From contig JAAXNY010000010.1 in NCBI GenBank assembly GCA_013420905.1, positions 930,001-994,000 of the forward strand: a stretch of DNA of 64,000 nucleotides, written 5' to 3'. Both the position numbers and the translations under genes were made by a program. The notes beneath the pieces were generated by a model, which saw nothing but the letters and a program-made list of their open reading frames with translations, was not told the origin of the DNA and made no database searches. The stretch is from Collybia mongolica. Taxonomy: Eukaryota; Basidiomycota; Agaricomycetes; Agaricales; Clitocybaceae. This document shows positions 12,185 through 25,800 of this stretch, piece after piece; the first letter of the stretch is position 1; the number at the start of each line of letters is the position of its first letter.

Positions 12185-13744
12185 ATGACTACACCACCAG
12201 ACCCACTCCCAGAAAGGCGCTTTCGGATAAACGTTCCAGAGTCCCAGATATCGCAACTGCAACAGAAGCTTGCCTTAACAGTTCTACCTTCCGAGCTCGA
12301 CGACGCAGGCTGGGCATACGGCGCCCCTCTGTCGGACATTAGACGTCTCGTTGCTCGGTGGAAGGATGGTTATGATTGGAAGAAATACGAGGCGGAGCTG
12401 AACGAGGAATTGCCGCAATACATGAGGGATATCGCCGTGGATGGTTTTGGCACACTAGCAATACATTACGTTCACAAAAGAAGCCAGGTCTCAAATGCCA
12501 TACCGCTGTTGTTCGTCCATGGATGTGAGATGTTTCCTGGTCGTACCTGATGTATAGTAACCAGAATGCCAAGGGCCTGGAAGTTTCATCGAAGTTCGCA
12601 AAATCCTTCCACTGCTTGTAAAGCCCTCGGCAGAACATCCAAGCTTTCACGTCGTGGCGCTCAGCCTGCCAGGCTTTGGATTTTCCGACGCACCAACAAA
12701 GAAGGGATTTAATGTAGCACGATATGCCGAAGTCGCCAACAAACTCATGCTCTCGTTGGGATACAATGAATATGGTACTTGATTCTCATCCTGCTCCCCT
12801 TCAAGTGACCTCTAAGTTCTAATTATCAACTTAGTGACACAAGGTGGCGATTGGGGATACTATGTAAGATCAAGTCTACATAGCCGTACTCGATGCTTAA
12901 TTTACTCAGGTGACACGCGCAATTGCTATCGAACACGGGGGCAAGCACCTCAAAGCATGGCACACGAACTACCCGCGCAGGTGAGTTGCGCCCCGATCCA
13001 TTATTATGATTTGTAAGAGTAACTTTTGATCCGTATAGTGCCAGCGCCATACACCCTCTCCGCAGCCCTCTGAAGTACCTCAACCATCTCATCAAACCAT
13101 ATACCGCCGCGGAGCAGGCGGCTCTGGACAGAACAGCACAATTTGCAAAAAATGGCAGGGGATATATCGAACTACAGTGTACACAGCCACAGACACTTGG
13201 ATTCGGACTAAGCGACTCTCCAGCAGGTCTACTGGCTTGGATCTACGAGAAGCTACAGACGTGGAGTGACACTAATACGTACGACTGGTCTGACGATGAA
13301 GGTAGCTCCGCGAATGTCATCCTGATGTAGTTCTGATGTATCTAATCAGTCTTGACGTGGGTATCGATATACTGGTTCTCGCGAGCCGGTCCAGCTGCAT
13401 CACTGAGGATCTACTACGAAGCCACGCGATCAGGGGACAGGAATATAACAACTGCGACGTGGGAGGTTAAAGCACCTACAGGGGTGTCATTTTTCCCGAA
13501 AGAATTCCATTTACCACCCAAACGGTACCAATCTTTCGTAAAACCCCCAAAATGTGCTTACACAGACTACAGATTCCTTGCTTTTGGCAACCTTGTCTTA
13601 GTGGCGGAACACACCGAAGAGGAGGGGGGAGGCCATTTTGCCGCATATGAGAAGCCCAACCTACTTGTTGGTGATCTGAGGAAGATGTTTGGGAAGGGTG
13701 GAGGCGCGTTCGGGGTTGTAACGGGGAAAAACGGATATGATTAG
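12185..13744 (+). CDS. Epoxide hydrolase 1 (EH1, microsomal type), intact
   Basis: Predicted alpha/beta-hydrolase that opens epoxides to diols. Seven exons: 12185-12524, 12574-12774, 12835-12863, 12910-12980, 13039-13301, 13350-13524, 13573-13744, giving 416 aa. Residues about 10-115 form the EHN N-terminal domain. The oxyanion loop FVHGWPGSF follows, with intron 1 splitting the Trp codon. The nucleophile is Asp186 in GGDWG, the charge-relay acid Glu353 in FPKE, and the base His381 in GGGHFAAYE; assignments follow microsomal epoxide hydrolase. Unlike its paralogues it carries YYVTR after GGDWG and has no intron in the RYAEVANKL region. All donors are GT. The closest relatives in the window are EH2, EH3 and the EH4 pseudogene. 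Substrate unknown. Confidence 0.88.
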
Positions 13745-14427
13745 GTGATTTCAGCCTCTATATGTCGCAAGTGATATGGGTGTTCTATTGTCATGAAAAC
13801 TGGTTTTCTGTCCAACCCGTACAGGCTAGCATGTGTTACATCCTATGCGATAATTTCTCCGTAGTCGGGTTCTATGATCACTATTTTTCATTATATATAT
13901 TCCCCTTTGATGCATGAATATAATTGGTATATCAAGTAAGTCGTCGTCACAATCCTCTGATGCCAGGCCACCAGATGTATCTCGTGATGCTCGCTTGGTC
14001 AGGCTAAACATATACTGGTGAATTACAAGCCGATTTGAGTGGAGCAGTGTCGGGTTCACCCCATATAGCGTTCGATCGATGAGGTTCAACTCCTGTCTCG
14101 CCTTCTGGGCTCTGATTGATCCTGTGAGTATTAAGATAGGATTTATCGCCAACCTTATACAAGCTCTTGACTGCCCTGGCAAAAATAAAGTAAATACCAA
14201 ACTCATTGTGAGTATTCCTTGCGCTCGGCGTTTTTCAGAAACCCTAAGGCATTATTTGGAGTCAAAAAATATGCATTCTATTTATAACGGTTAATCCATT
14301 GCTCGACGCGCCGGGTCACAGGCACGTGGCTGTGTTACTCTACTTAGTCCATCCGACTGACTCGGACTTGGATTCAGAAGTCAACCATATACTGTCATCT
14401 GCTTGAGAGAAACAACGCTTGGGACCT
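13745..14427. other. Intergenic
   Basis: Open frames of 126 aa (minus) and 71 aa (plus) overlap here, but neither has recognisable domains, good context or intron structure. I regard the stretch as 3' UTR of EH1 plus the upstream region of the next small gene. Confidence 0.4.
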
Positions 14428-14871
14428 ATGTCTATAGAACCAGGTAACGGCATCCTCCTGTTCGAAGTCCACCAACGTTGGCAGAGCTTCGCCACCGAGC
14501 TTGAGGAGATGGCGGCCCAACTTCGCAGAGTGTATGTATACTCTTTTTGGAACGGTGATCGCAATTTTGACTCCGATTTACAGGGAAGAAATGGAACATA
14601 TGCGAATTTTCAACACCCTAAAGCGCCCTGATGAACCTCTTCTCCTCCCGAAGGGCGTGGATATTACAGTGCTACCTAGCACAAAAGACGAATTAGTCTA
14701 TCGTTTTACTTGTAGGTATTCTTCCTTGGTCGGCCCTCGATCTCACATTTCTCGTTAGGTGAGCAATGTAACACTGCAATGGCCTCTCTCGGTATTCCTT
14801 TACCTCCTTTTAATTTATCCCTTGCCGAACGTCGTCGTTTAATTGGACGTGCTTTGGGAGTCCCCTGTTAA
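14428..14871 (+). CDS. Small uncharacterised protein with CxxC pair
   Basis: I do not recognise the family. Three exons, 14428-14531, 14584-14711 and 14759-14871, join in phase to a 114-aa protein. The first exon encodes a helical segment (FEVHQRWQSFATELEEMAAQ), the second a charged middle ending DELVYRFT, and the third begins CEQC and ends in an Arg-rich helix (LAERRRLIGRALGVPC). There is no signal peptide. The CEQC pair plus a C-terminal Cys could bind metal or form a disulfide; this is inference. The gene is supported by consistent intron phases and uniform amino-acid character across the three exons, not by homology. Upstream exons cannot be excluded. Confidence 0.55.
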
Positions 14872-15032
14872 AACGACCTCGAGCTCCATTTCTCAATATT
14901 CTAGATGCCCGAATAATGTCTCATTACGACCCTTAAACCCGAGTATACAATTTCAGTCCTAAAACCCTAAAAGCAACTAGACTACAATACTCAGCCAAAA
15001 CGTCCAAATGTCGCCAGTCCTTCCACCATATC

Positions 15033-17712
15033 CTAGATTACAAGGCCCGTTGTCGTACAATAACTCGCGAAAACATCTTCAGCCCATAACGCCAGGCCCA
15101 AGGGTACAATGGTTTCAAAACCAGGCTTGTTTGGGCCCAAGCATACCAAGAGCGACTCGCAGTGGCTTCTCTTCGTCACTGCGGTTTCCATAACCAGTCC
15201 ACTACCCGGCTCTGCATAATTGAGTCTAAAACTTGGCGCATCGTCACTGTAACTCCATTCCTTATACTCAGCCCGGAGTTGAATCTGCGTTTCGGTGCGT
15301 GTATCATTAAGAAAGAACGCGAAGTGGTCGTGCGGGAGATAGTACCCCCATAGACAGTGTTCTGGCGTCGATATTTCAGGTGCTAAGCACCTCGCCGAAA
15401 TAGTGTTTTTCTTCATGTCGTAAGACACGGACTGGATAATCACAGGGAAGTCCGCAAGTGCCATGACTTCGGCGGTGGTGTTCTGCAGATCAAAAGTCCA
15501 GTGATTGGGATCTGAGCCGTTTGTAATGATGTAATTTAGCTGAATGCCGCCTTCAATGTATATATGGGCCTGGGGCGCTTTATAGACTTGACCGCTGCCT
15601 TCGAGGTTTGCACGCCCGGCAAAAGATGAGCAGCCATTGAGCCATCGGTACTAATTGAGAATTTTAGAATCAGTATATTGATCTATTGAAACTTGGATGG
15701 GCATACCTCTTGAGCAAGGGCAAGTGCCAAAAATGGAGAGAACAGAGGAGCAGCGCATAGGAAGAAGGCCAGGACAAGTAAGCACGCCCTATAAGTTCTC
15801 TGGGCCAGCTCTGTCCATTCCCGGTCGAACTTGAAAGCTGAGAGCCTGTAAGATACCTCCGCATTGGCAATCCCGAGAAGGAAGCCATAGATATATACTG
15901 GCAAAGCTACATATCAGAGGAGTGTAAATGGAAAGTCTGTCAAGGCTTACTGCAAACGGAAAAGAATTTCCAGTTCTTGTGCGGATTATTTATCGATGTC
16001 CTTATATTCGGTTTAGTACCAGCCTGAACGTCTGAAGATGGGCATTAGACATAAGAGGATTCCTGCGGAGGGTTTTGTGCTTACAGTAGTAGACCCAGGC
16101 AATAAATCCGCCGTTCATGACAGCAACGACAATAAAGGGTACCATCTTTGTCCAACGGGGAGAGCGGTGGCGGGACACAGGAGCGGGCTGAGACACCGGT
16201 CGCCATGGATTGGGCTCTCGAGTCAAAAAGAAGCTGATTTCATCCTTGAACTTCGTCCATACGCCCTCCCAACTCCACCCCCTGATATTGGTCACACCGC
16301 TCATCCCGACACCAAACAGAGCCAGTACGGGCATAATTGTAGAGAACACTGATAAGGCCTGGCGGAAATACAGTCAGCGTGTTACACGGAGAAAAGCCAG
16401 AAACCAAATGACCTGTCCAAATGAAAACTCATAAGAGGGATCACGTTTGATTCCTCTGTATATACCAAGTACCCAGCTCCAATGGAAGCAACAGACGACG
16501 AGAAGGAAATGCCACGGATGGGACCTGGCAATCCCGGTCCTTACAACAAAAGGGTGAGATAAAATATGTCAAGGACCAAGGGAAGGGCTTACCAAGGTGT
16601 TTTGACAAATGTCCACAGGTGGCGTAGATAACGAAACGGCCACCACCAACGTCTGTATATCCGCCTGCGTCGTTGTATCTTGAGCCATATATCGCGCTGG
16701 TGGTGGACGAATAATACTCCCCACAGCCAAAGGGTGATAAGAGATACGATGCCTAGTCCTTTTCGAGATTTGACGTCATTCCACAAATCTCTCCTGCCCA
16801 TGACATCGAGCACACCCACGAAATTCGATAGTGCCTGGTATTCAAACCAGGATCCTAAGGGTAAATCCCGGCAATAGTGACTGTTTTTGAACGCTGTGGT
16901 GTTGTAAGAAACAACTATACTGAGCATCATCCATGATATAGGGACGAGGACGCCGAGCATCACGACAGCGTATGTCGAGAACCTGGATACGCCTTTCTTT
17001 GCATTGACTGTGATTGCCCTTGCACTAGACTCCATCGTTGTTACACAGGCGTTTTTGAGCGCGCGCCTCGCAACTTCCCCTTCTGTCGGGCGCCCCTTCG
17101 TCAAGAAGAGAATCATATCTCCGTATGCCTTATAGACCAGGTACACAGTCACAGGAGACGCCGTGACAGCAACAGCAAAGTGGGCTTCGAATAAGGTGAG
17201 TTTCGCTTCGGGGCAGTTTGTGGTCAACAAAGTTGACAATAATATGGCGTGATTTAGTGAAAATAGACAGAGGATGGAAGCTTGAAGGGGGCCTGAGAAA
17301 ATCGAAACCTGGGATCTGTGGCCGGAAGTGTGTGCTGTCATGGGTGAAGTGCGATGGTGGTCACTCGATAGAGGCTCCATTTCTTCAACACCATCTTGAA
17401 CTTCCAGGACTTGTACATCTGGCTGAGACTGTGGACGGGCAAGTAATGCCACGACGATCGCTATGCGGTGAATGGCATCAGAAAAGCCTTGCGGCAATAA
17501 AAACTGTCACTCACAAACGCAGATGTTGTAAACGATAGCTGATGGGAAATGTTAGGGAATTTTATCTCGCAGGGAGTATCAGCACACATACTTGCTATAC
17601 CTATGGCGAATCCCCCGACGTCTGGATTCATCGGGCCATTGTCTAGGATGTACGGAGTGGTTTGAGCCAAAAAGCAGTTCCGTGGACTTGCTGTAGTTGT
17701 GTCGGATGACAT
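15033..17712 (-). CDS. Multi-pass integral membrane protein, unknown function
   Basis: I cannot name the family. Eight exons: 17592-17712, 17515-17538, 16593-17460, 16413-16539, 16085-16358, 15951-16031, 15707-15906, 15033-15650; phases close to 770 aa. About nine hydrophobic segments are visible, among them IVYNICVSIVVALLA, FSTYAVVMLGVLVPISW, HFLLVVCCFHWSWVLGIY and ACLLVLAFFLCAAPLFSPF. A basic loop (KIQRRRRIYRRWWWPFRY) sits mid-protein, likely cytoplasmic. The final exon of about 205 residues is soluble, with several Cys and possible N-glycosylation sites (NGS, NTT, NDT), so probably a luminal or extracellular C-terminal domain. A TATATAGG box stands about 35 bp upstream. Transporter, receptor or scaffold are all possible. 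Confidence 0.7.
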
Positions 17713-17744
17713 GGCGGAGACATTGAGAAGTAGACTTTACCGCT

Positions 17745-17752
17745 CCTATATA
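17745..17752 (-). promoter_or_regulatory. TATA-like box of the membrane protein gene
   Basis: TATATAGG on the minus strand, 33 bp upstream of the start codon at 17712. Position supports that start; function inferred. Confidence 0.45.
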
Positions 17753-20700
17753 CCTGAACGCCACAAGATCTCGGATGTGGTCACAGATCATGACACCGTA
17801 CGTAGGTCGACTGTGGCAGTACGAATGGATATTGTGCGGGCGAGGCAGTGCCTCTTGCCCGGGTGAGAATGAATTGAACGCATTGTGCATAACGGCGAAT
17901 ACATGTAAAGGGTTGAAACTGGCAGATGATGGTCACCAAGGGGCTTCTACGAAGGATGCGGTGGTTGGTTGGTGGGTGTTAATTACTCCTCGGCCGGTGG
18001 ATCATGATCTAGTCAGCATGCATCAGCAGCAGCACCGTTCATTCGTGCCTGGATTCGTGGCGCTAACATACCTAACCAGGCAGTTTGCGGAAGGACCAAA
18101 GCAACTGAGTTGGTGAGATGGACATTGTTTAGTTGGTAAGGGTAGAAGCCAATTCAAGGGTCCAGGAGTCAAACCACGGTGCCGCACTCAATCCTGACAA
18201 GATTGCAGCTCGAACCATAGGAACTACGAGTAAATGGAAAGGGCGTGAGTCCTTGAGTTGTCGTAAAAAGGGACCGAATTACATTCAGAAAGAAGCTGCG
18301 GTCCCGAGCTGTCCTTCCCACGTAGACCAACGCTGAACATGGGCGTTTGTCTATGTGTGTACTGCGATTGTCCACCCCATTGAGCATCATTGTTGAGGTG
18401 GAATAAACAACGTACCTGGGCGCCGTTATCACGTTGGATCATCTAGTTTGCTTAAAATAGACCCCACTTTATTTTGGTGGTGGGGACCGGTTCTGTAAGG
18501 TACCATGACAAGTGGGATATCTCTGGGAGGAGAGAACGTCACGTGTGTTTGTCAGTTATGATGGTGATGACAGGTACAAGGACTGCCTCCGCCGGTTTAT
18601 ACCTACCGCGGAGCGCTAGAAAAGTATCACATGAGGTTGGCGGAGCACCTGGGGCGGGTTCACGGACATAAACTGAATTTTTCAAAGTCGAGCATAAAAC
18701 CCATTGTCATGACGTGAGAATTGCTGCGGCTTGACTCACCAACGAACTTACAAGCTATCATGGCGCGAGGAACAAAAAAAAAAAGACAGTAAAGCCTGGT
18801 CCCGTTACCGTTACCGCCACTCAAGTAGCCAGCCCTGAAGGCCTGAAGCCTGACTGGGGAGTGAGAAACACTTGCCTTCTTCAGTAATCCATTGAATTTC
18901 ATCCTATTTCAATTAAATTCAGGGAAGGGTGCGGTCACTTATAGGCGCGCGCAGCGCGCAGACCTGGGTTCTGCAGGCGTTGATAGTAACCTTTTATATA
19001 GGATCTACAGATGATAAAATTGCAAGCAAGGTTACTTATTTTCAGCTATTTTCGTAACGATAAACCATTTCACGCACCTCTTGCATGTACGCCCCTTCGT
19101 GAAAGGATCGTGGCGTAAACTAAGCAACACCTTTGAACTCGAAAGGAACATGCCCCGGGCAACCTTAGCACCCTGGTAAGCCAGGGGCGGTATACCAGAC
19201 CACTTTTTTTTTTTTTTTTCGTGACGAAAAATCGTTTCGCAAACGACAGAGGACTGCGATAAAGAGCCCGTCGAAGTGCTAATGTGTGACTCGGAGGGGC
19301 TCACAGGAAAACTTGAACTTGTATTACCATTGGTTAATTTTCAGGCTCTTGTTGCATGCACGCGCGTCAGCTATGGAAATAGGTTTAGAGTCTCAAACTT
19401 GCGTTAGGTAACACTGACTAGATGACCTGCCTCATTTGAAACACTACGAAGGGTAGTGTGGGTTTCGATGTATTTTGTGTGATGTTCTTTCGGCAGGCCG
19501 TGTCCGAGTGGTTCTGTCGACGCGGCATTACAAGTATGTACCGGTAACTGATCCAATATATGGATTCCCACGTTCAGTCTTTGGCAGTGACAAGAATCCC
19601 CGAGTCCCCGCCATTTCGCGCTCAATCCATCTGGGTTGTAAAGGGCTTGAATCAACCATTTCTGGGCAATTAACATCCGACGTAAACTTCACATCCAAGC
19701 ATTCTGTAACCACTGATGGTTGTTCCTTCTTAGCCACAGGTCATCCCAATCGAGCCTGGTCCAAATCTTTCGAGGACCCATCCACTCACCTTACATTGTC
19801 CTGGATCAGCTATCTGTGATACTTCGTAGACTGTCGTGAAACCGAAACCATTACATTCTGACTGGACCGTTGACACTAATATGTCTGACGTTTACACTCA
19901 TCGATACCGACCTCACTGAGACCTCCTTAAACTTCCGCCTTGATGTGGATATAAAATGGGTTGACTGCCTTGCGATACTTTTTTTTTATAGATGTGTGGA
20001 GCCACGACCGGAACTGGGAATGGTGGGACATTGTCATTATCTCCCCTCACCTTCAAGGGGCCTTACTTGGTCTATACTTGTCCTTGGTCTTACTTGCTCC
20101 AACTGATGCCATCTGGGGGGCGCACCTGCCAAGTAATATTGCTAACTAAGAGCGGAATAATTCTATAAATGAAGCGTTGATGGACTCTAAGGCGACGATT
20201 GGCCATTCACAGGATCCAACCAATGGAGTGCTGGGGTCAAATGATCCGGTTTTTGGATCTAGGTGCTGTCGCCGCGATTTGAGCGCGACGTTGTCGATTG
20301 GTGATTACGTCGGCTGGGTCTAGGCTCCCAAGGAGGTGTTTCTCTGAAGGAATCGGATCCATATCTGCTACCTCATCGTGATCAGAGATACGCCGCGTTC
20401 GAACCAATCGTGCCTGCGTCGCACTGTTACGAAGAATGTGGTGCTAGGGCTTATTAACCCAATGGGATATCTTGATGTCCCTTTTTACTCTAGCTCTAGG
20501 GTCGCGTTGGTATTGAATGCAATGCCTCTGGTAATGTTTGCTCTGAGACGAATCGAATGACTACCGGTTGTAAGTATACAACAAGTGTCAATACTCTATG
20601 GAAACGGAGATTCGGAAGAAGCTCGATACCCGGTGAGGTGTACTTCATATGGCGAATCACGTAACTAACATTGGCGGTGTGATATATGGAGCTTTGAATG

Positions 20701-21211
20701 GGCATTTAATATCATCCTTGACTTCAATTCATATTGTCGTCGTTTCGGTTCCAATAGTCAATCTTGTACGACTCCAGGCGACTCCCCATTAGTTTATTTA
20801 CCCTGCAGAGGTATTTGCCAAGGATCGGTGGTGGCGGCGCCCATTATTTGATTCGACTTCAACTGCAGTATGTATCGAGTTCGACAGTGAGAGGTTACAC
20901 ATGAAAAGCATGAGATCATGCTGGTACAACGCCATTGAGCCCGAAAAGAAGGTTATAGTGGTTTTTTTTGAAATTTTTAGATGGGATTGATTTAGATTTA
21001 GGCAGGGCAATCATCAATCAGGGTGACCCATGACAAGGGTTCGGGACTCGGTGATCCACTTTGAGCTCCATTGATAAATTAGACATCGCTTAAGATATAC
21101 AAAAGTTGCGTCCCATCAGCGCCTTCATGACTGTCTTCCCCGTCCCCCAACCTCCGTGATGCAGGCGTCCGAGTCCATGATCTTTCCCAATAGAGGCATG
21201 CAAATTCTTGC
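17753..21211. other. Gene-poor interval with low-complexity runs
   Basis: About 3.5 kb with no convincing gene. It contains a run of A at about 18776-18784, a run of T at about 19204-19219 and a GC-rich palindromic patch near 18946-18962. Short frames on both strands lack domain character. Confidence 0.5.
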
Positions 21212-22821
21212 ATGGCTCATCCATTATCTGGGTATTCCACTTCAATTCCACTATCTGCCCCAAGAATAACACTCTTCGCGTCGACAGGCATCGCAGTCAT
21301 TACCCACTGTCTTTCACGTCGCGCCGCAACGGAAGAGCTCACGTCCTGGCATGGATTGTCACAACTAACATGGCCTCGCGCATTAATCCTGCTTATATTC
21401 CTCGACTCGTGGCTATTTGTATTTGCAAGTGCGTCCCGATATGCTTATCAGGAAACCACCATTTTTACAGATCTCAGGTGGTGTGGTCGTTTTCGGAGTT
21501 GGTCTTGAGCTAAATGAAGGGATGTGTTCCGCTGGAATATATCTTTGTATTGCATGCTACGCAACCTCGAAGCTTCTCATCTATGCGTTTTTAAGTGCGT
21601 AACATAATGCTTTTTTTAAATCACCTCTGCATCCTAATTTTGTAATCATCCAGTTGAGAAGGTCCACATCGTCTGGTCACCGATGGCAGGGATTCCTCGC
21701 TTCAAGTCGCGAGTATATATCGTCAGTTTTATCACAGTTGTGCTGTATTTCGTTATAATCTCCTTCCTACTCGTTGGTAAGGATATGCTCAAATTTTCAT
21801 GACCAACTTCTATCCTCATCTCTCAACCCCCAGGCCGTGTACACTATCTCCGGGAAGGGGATTCAGCCTGCATGATTGGTGTCAAATCCTACTCCTCAAT
21901 TCTCGTATTGTCGTATGATCTGTGAGAAATTCTAGAGATTCACACACGGTTACGTCTGACATCAACATAGATACATTAACGTATTCCTCACGACACTGTT
22001 CCTTTGGCCTCTCTTTCGCTCAAAAATTTTCAGTCCCCTCGTCAAAAAGGTGGCCGTGCGGACTTTGGTGTAAGGAAACAGCTCCAATTGCTCCGATCAT
22101 CGTCTCATCTTCATTGCAGTGCAGCGACGGTTGCTCTGACTACATCCACAGTGAGTTTGTGTGATGTTCTCGAGGTGATTATACACCAATCTGACCCCCT
22201 CAGGTGAACATGGCCGTTCTTACGATTCTCCATGGACGGGAGTTGGGATGGGTGTGCCTTGGTAGTTGCTCGGCGGATGTTCGTTCTCCTTTTTTGGATG
22301 AGTCACGAGTTACCTACTAAATCTTCCATGATACAGGTCATCGTCAATGCGCTAGCACTCTTTTGGGTTGCCGGAGGAGCTGAAAACCCCTCAATAGACA
22401 CAATTTCAGAACCACCCAGAAATCCGGAACGCCATGTAAAATCCCCCAATAACCTTGCATTCGAACCCACGGACCTGGAAAAATTTGATCAACAATCACC
22501 CATAGACAGCTGCTTTCACTTGCCTTCCCAAAGTCCCCACAGGCGCACACACGACGTCGAATCAGAATGCTACGCAGCTTCTACGTCGACGCCACCACCA
22601 AGAAACACGTTCAGATCGCTTAAAGGTCTATTTCAAAAGGATCGGAACCATATACAGGCGCCGACGCAGGTGTGCCGTATTCCTGAGTAGACTCGATGCA
22701 TAAATTTACCATATTTGTTCGCGAGATGACAATGACGACCGATATCGAACTCGATTATCCCCCCACAGAGGCGGATTCCAGGCAAAGCTCGGATATATCC
22801 GAAGAATCCTTCCACGGATAA
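21212..22821 (+). CDS. Seven-transmembrane receptor-like protein
   Basis: Belongs by appearance to a large, mostly uncharacterised basidiomycete family of 7-TM proteins often compared with GPCRs; ligand and partner unknown. Nine exons: 21212-21428, 21478-21594, 21654-21776, 21834-21921, 21971-22069, 22120-22150, 22204-22278, 22337-22669, 22726-22821, in phase to 392 aa. Membrane segments include ALILLIFLDSWLFVFAS, VYIVSFITVVLYFVIISF and TLFLWPLFRS. Family-type motifs are YDLYINVFLTT, TTSTVNMAVLTILHGRELGW and CSADVVINALALFWV. The C-terminal 140 residues are cytoplasmic-looking, rich in Ser, Pro and acidic residues. Intron 7 uses a GTTCGT donor, also seen elsewhere in the window. The first ATG in frame with TM1 was taken; an earlier exon is possible. 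Confidence 0.75.
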
Positions 22822-25800
22822 CATTGGGCTTGTCTGTAGATTTGCTCTCTTTAACGGACAAAGCGGACTATTAGCCTGCTAATGGCGATTGGGGTTATAA
22901 CGACGATATTATTGTCCCTGTGTACGAGTGAACCTGTATAATTATAGTCTTACTTATTGTAATAGACCTAATTTGCCGTCGATCGAGTACTTATATTAAG
23001 GGTAACCTGATACAAGAGGGTTTTTATTGCACATTACCCCAGCATGCGTCTGATGCTCCTCCACACCTGGTAAGAATATTATGTCAAAACTATGTCCGAG
23101 CTGTTAATTACCTTCCAGCGCCGAATTCAAATGATCCGCTCCTGTGATGCCCTGGTTTGACAAGGATCAGTGAGCTCGGAAATAGACACACTCATGCTCG
23201 GGGTATACGTTTCAATTTCAATTTCAATTTCAATTTTCAACGGCAGCCCCCAGATGATCAGGTGCATTTTGAGAAAAAGTATTAGTCATCTTTTGCAATC
23301 GGAGCCAGCAGGTTCTCTTGCTACTATAAGTCAGCATTAAAAAAATGCTTCCACAATGATGTCAACTTGCAATGGAAATTATGTACCACGACAATGCAAT
23401 CTACCCTGGTGGGACTCGTGGCAGCGCTCAAAGCCAAACTACCACCAGCACTGTCGAACAAAGTTGACGTTATCTTACCCTACCCTTGGCATCGTCGTTG
23501 ATGAGAGAAGAATGGAGGGACATGAAGCGTGTCCTTCTCATGCAAAATGGGGATCATCGTAATGCCATAACGCCCAACGGATCCCATCGATTATTCGTCA
23601 TCATTCATCCAAGTAAGAACGACGTCAGAACGAACCGGACACCGTGTCGTATATGATGAGTAACAGCTCAATGATGCCGGGATCAGAGTACATAGATGCA
23701 CTGAGAGAAGCGAGAACCTGAGGTGTAGCGGGCGAATAAGGAAGCGCCAGAATGACTAATAGTAAGAGTGTGCGCGCGGCGTTCTAGTAAGTCGTGTCTT
23801 GATACTCCGGAACAAGTTGCTGAACAGCTGTTGGCGAGTAGCCCCAAGGCACGCACAAATTAGAAGCCTGACTAACGATAGGCCAGAAAGAGGGTGCAGT
23901 GCCACTGATATCGCATTTATTGCTCAGCCGGAAGCCAGTCTTCCATTGATCCCACACTTACTGTACGAGAACGGGTTTTCCATAGATGGCGCCATCCCTG
24001 TGTCATCGTCGAGGGAAGGGCAAGATAATGCTACTCCTTTTGTGAGAGAAGCGTTCTACGATGATGTTGGGCAGATCTTTTTGGCTATTCACTCTGCAGC
24101 CCAAACATAACGAGTTCTATGTCAGCATTTTTTCGTTCGAATCCCGCTGTGGCAGTTGGAAAACGTCCGAGGGTAGGCAACATTCTAGAAGGAGCACGAA
24201 ATGAACCACACGAACAATGTGGTATCCGAAGAAAATTGAGTGTTTGAGAAGCAGCGTGATGTCCTTCCTAGCGGGTAGCCAGAGGACCAACAAGCCGGAA
24301 CATCGCCAAAGCAAGCAAAGCAATCCGTACGAGTGGATAGGCCAGCGAATACCGGCATCAGGACACGGTGTTTGAGGAGTCGGGTGACACGGCTGAAGAG
24401 AAGGCATCTATATTTACCCCCTTCCACTTGCCATGGTGAGAAAGAGCTGGAGTCATCCGGTTTGAGTGACTCACGAGATTAACGCTCATGACAGATATCT
24501 GACAATACAGCTTGATGATGAGGAATGAGCTGTGTCCTGTGTGTCTTCCATGAATCATGATCATCAGCGTAGCAGATGTGCGACATGCATGTATGCTCTC
24601 AAGATTGACGCCATGTAAAATTTTTGGTTTCCTGAAACCGCTACGGGACGTCTGGTCGGGGGGTCCCGGAGCTGCTGAACTTTGCTTCTAGGATGGCTAG
24701 TGGTGTGTGTGCGTATAATGCCAAGGTGTGGGATTTGGGTTGCGCCCGGCCCTTCTCCTTCTCCTTTCTTGCTTCTTTCCAGGAGGTTTTGTTGGTCAAT
24801 AACATTCGGACAAGTCGCCGATATGTTTGTTTGAAACTCAGATCATGATGCATCAACGTTTTAACTCCCGCCATTGCCTTCCTCTGATGATCACAAGTAA
24901 AATAAGCTGACGGGATGGCTAACTATTTTTCTTGAATCATTTTGACGTGTCAGATGTTTTCGCAAACCCAATGACCTATCCTGAACTAATCGGGCAGATC
25001 ACCGAGTTTTAGAACGTTAACGACGAAAACATTTGGAAAACATAGAATACTGCGGAGGAGATATTAAAAAATACTTTGTTTCGAGTGAGGGGAATCGAGT
25101 GAATCATTCGAGAGGAACGGTTCTGGTGAGTCGTTACATGGAACTCTGGAGAGGGGTCTAGCATAGTGGGTTGAATGTAGAGTTTGGGCCTTTACTTTTC
25201 AAGTTATCCCTGTAAGCACCACCGTTTTATTGTGATGTTTGAACGATAAGATGAGAAAGGACGTTGGGCCAAAATCGAAAAGGAAAAAAGGACACTAATC
25301 GTGGGTATTCTACAGTGCAGGGAGCCTGTCGTCGTTGGTTAATGTCAACACGTTTGATACGTTATCGTTGGGGGCTCAACAGGGACCTGGCCTTCGGTAG
25401 GACGTAATTGAACAAGTATTTTTCTCTTCGAAACATCTTATTTGACGTTCCTCGTGGAGGTAAGTAGACTTTTTTTGCAGCCCACAAAGACTTTGATTGA
25501 ACACATACCTTGTATGGGAGTAGAGGAACCCTCCACAGGATCAACGTTGACGGTCAGGCGCCTTATCGGACGGCATCATTGGGGCAGGCTAGTGGACTAG
25601 GCATAGGACGAGGGGGGAGTCTCAAAACTATCAGGGTTTTCCAATATATTCTACAACAAAAATGAAATCACATCTCAGAGTCTGGGATAGTGTTAGGATT
25701 TTGGCTTTCACAAACCGGATGCGCTAAGAGTCGAGACGCGTTGGTGTGTCACACCACATGATTTCCATCACATTTCATAGTCACACGGCCCCACTCTCTT

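Noticed and set aside
14041..14110. tRNA-like B-box (GGTTCAACTCC)
   Set aside because: The T-stem does not pair and no acceptor stem closes.
19495..19520. tRNA-like A-box (TGTCCGAGTGG)
   Set aside because: No matching B-box, acceptor stem or anticodon arm follows within tRNA distance.
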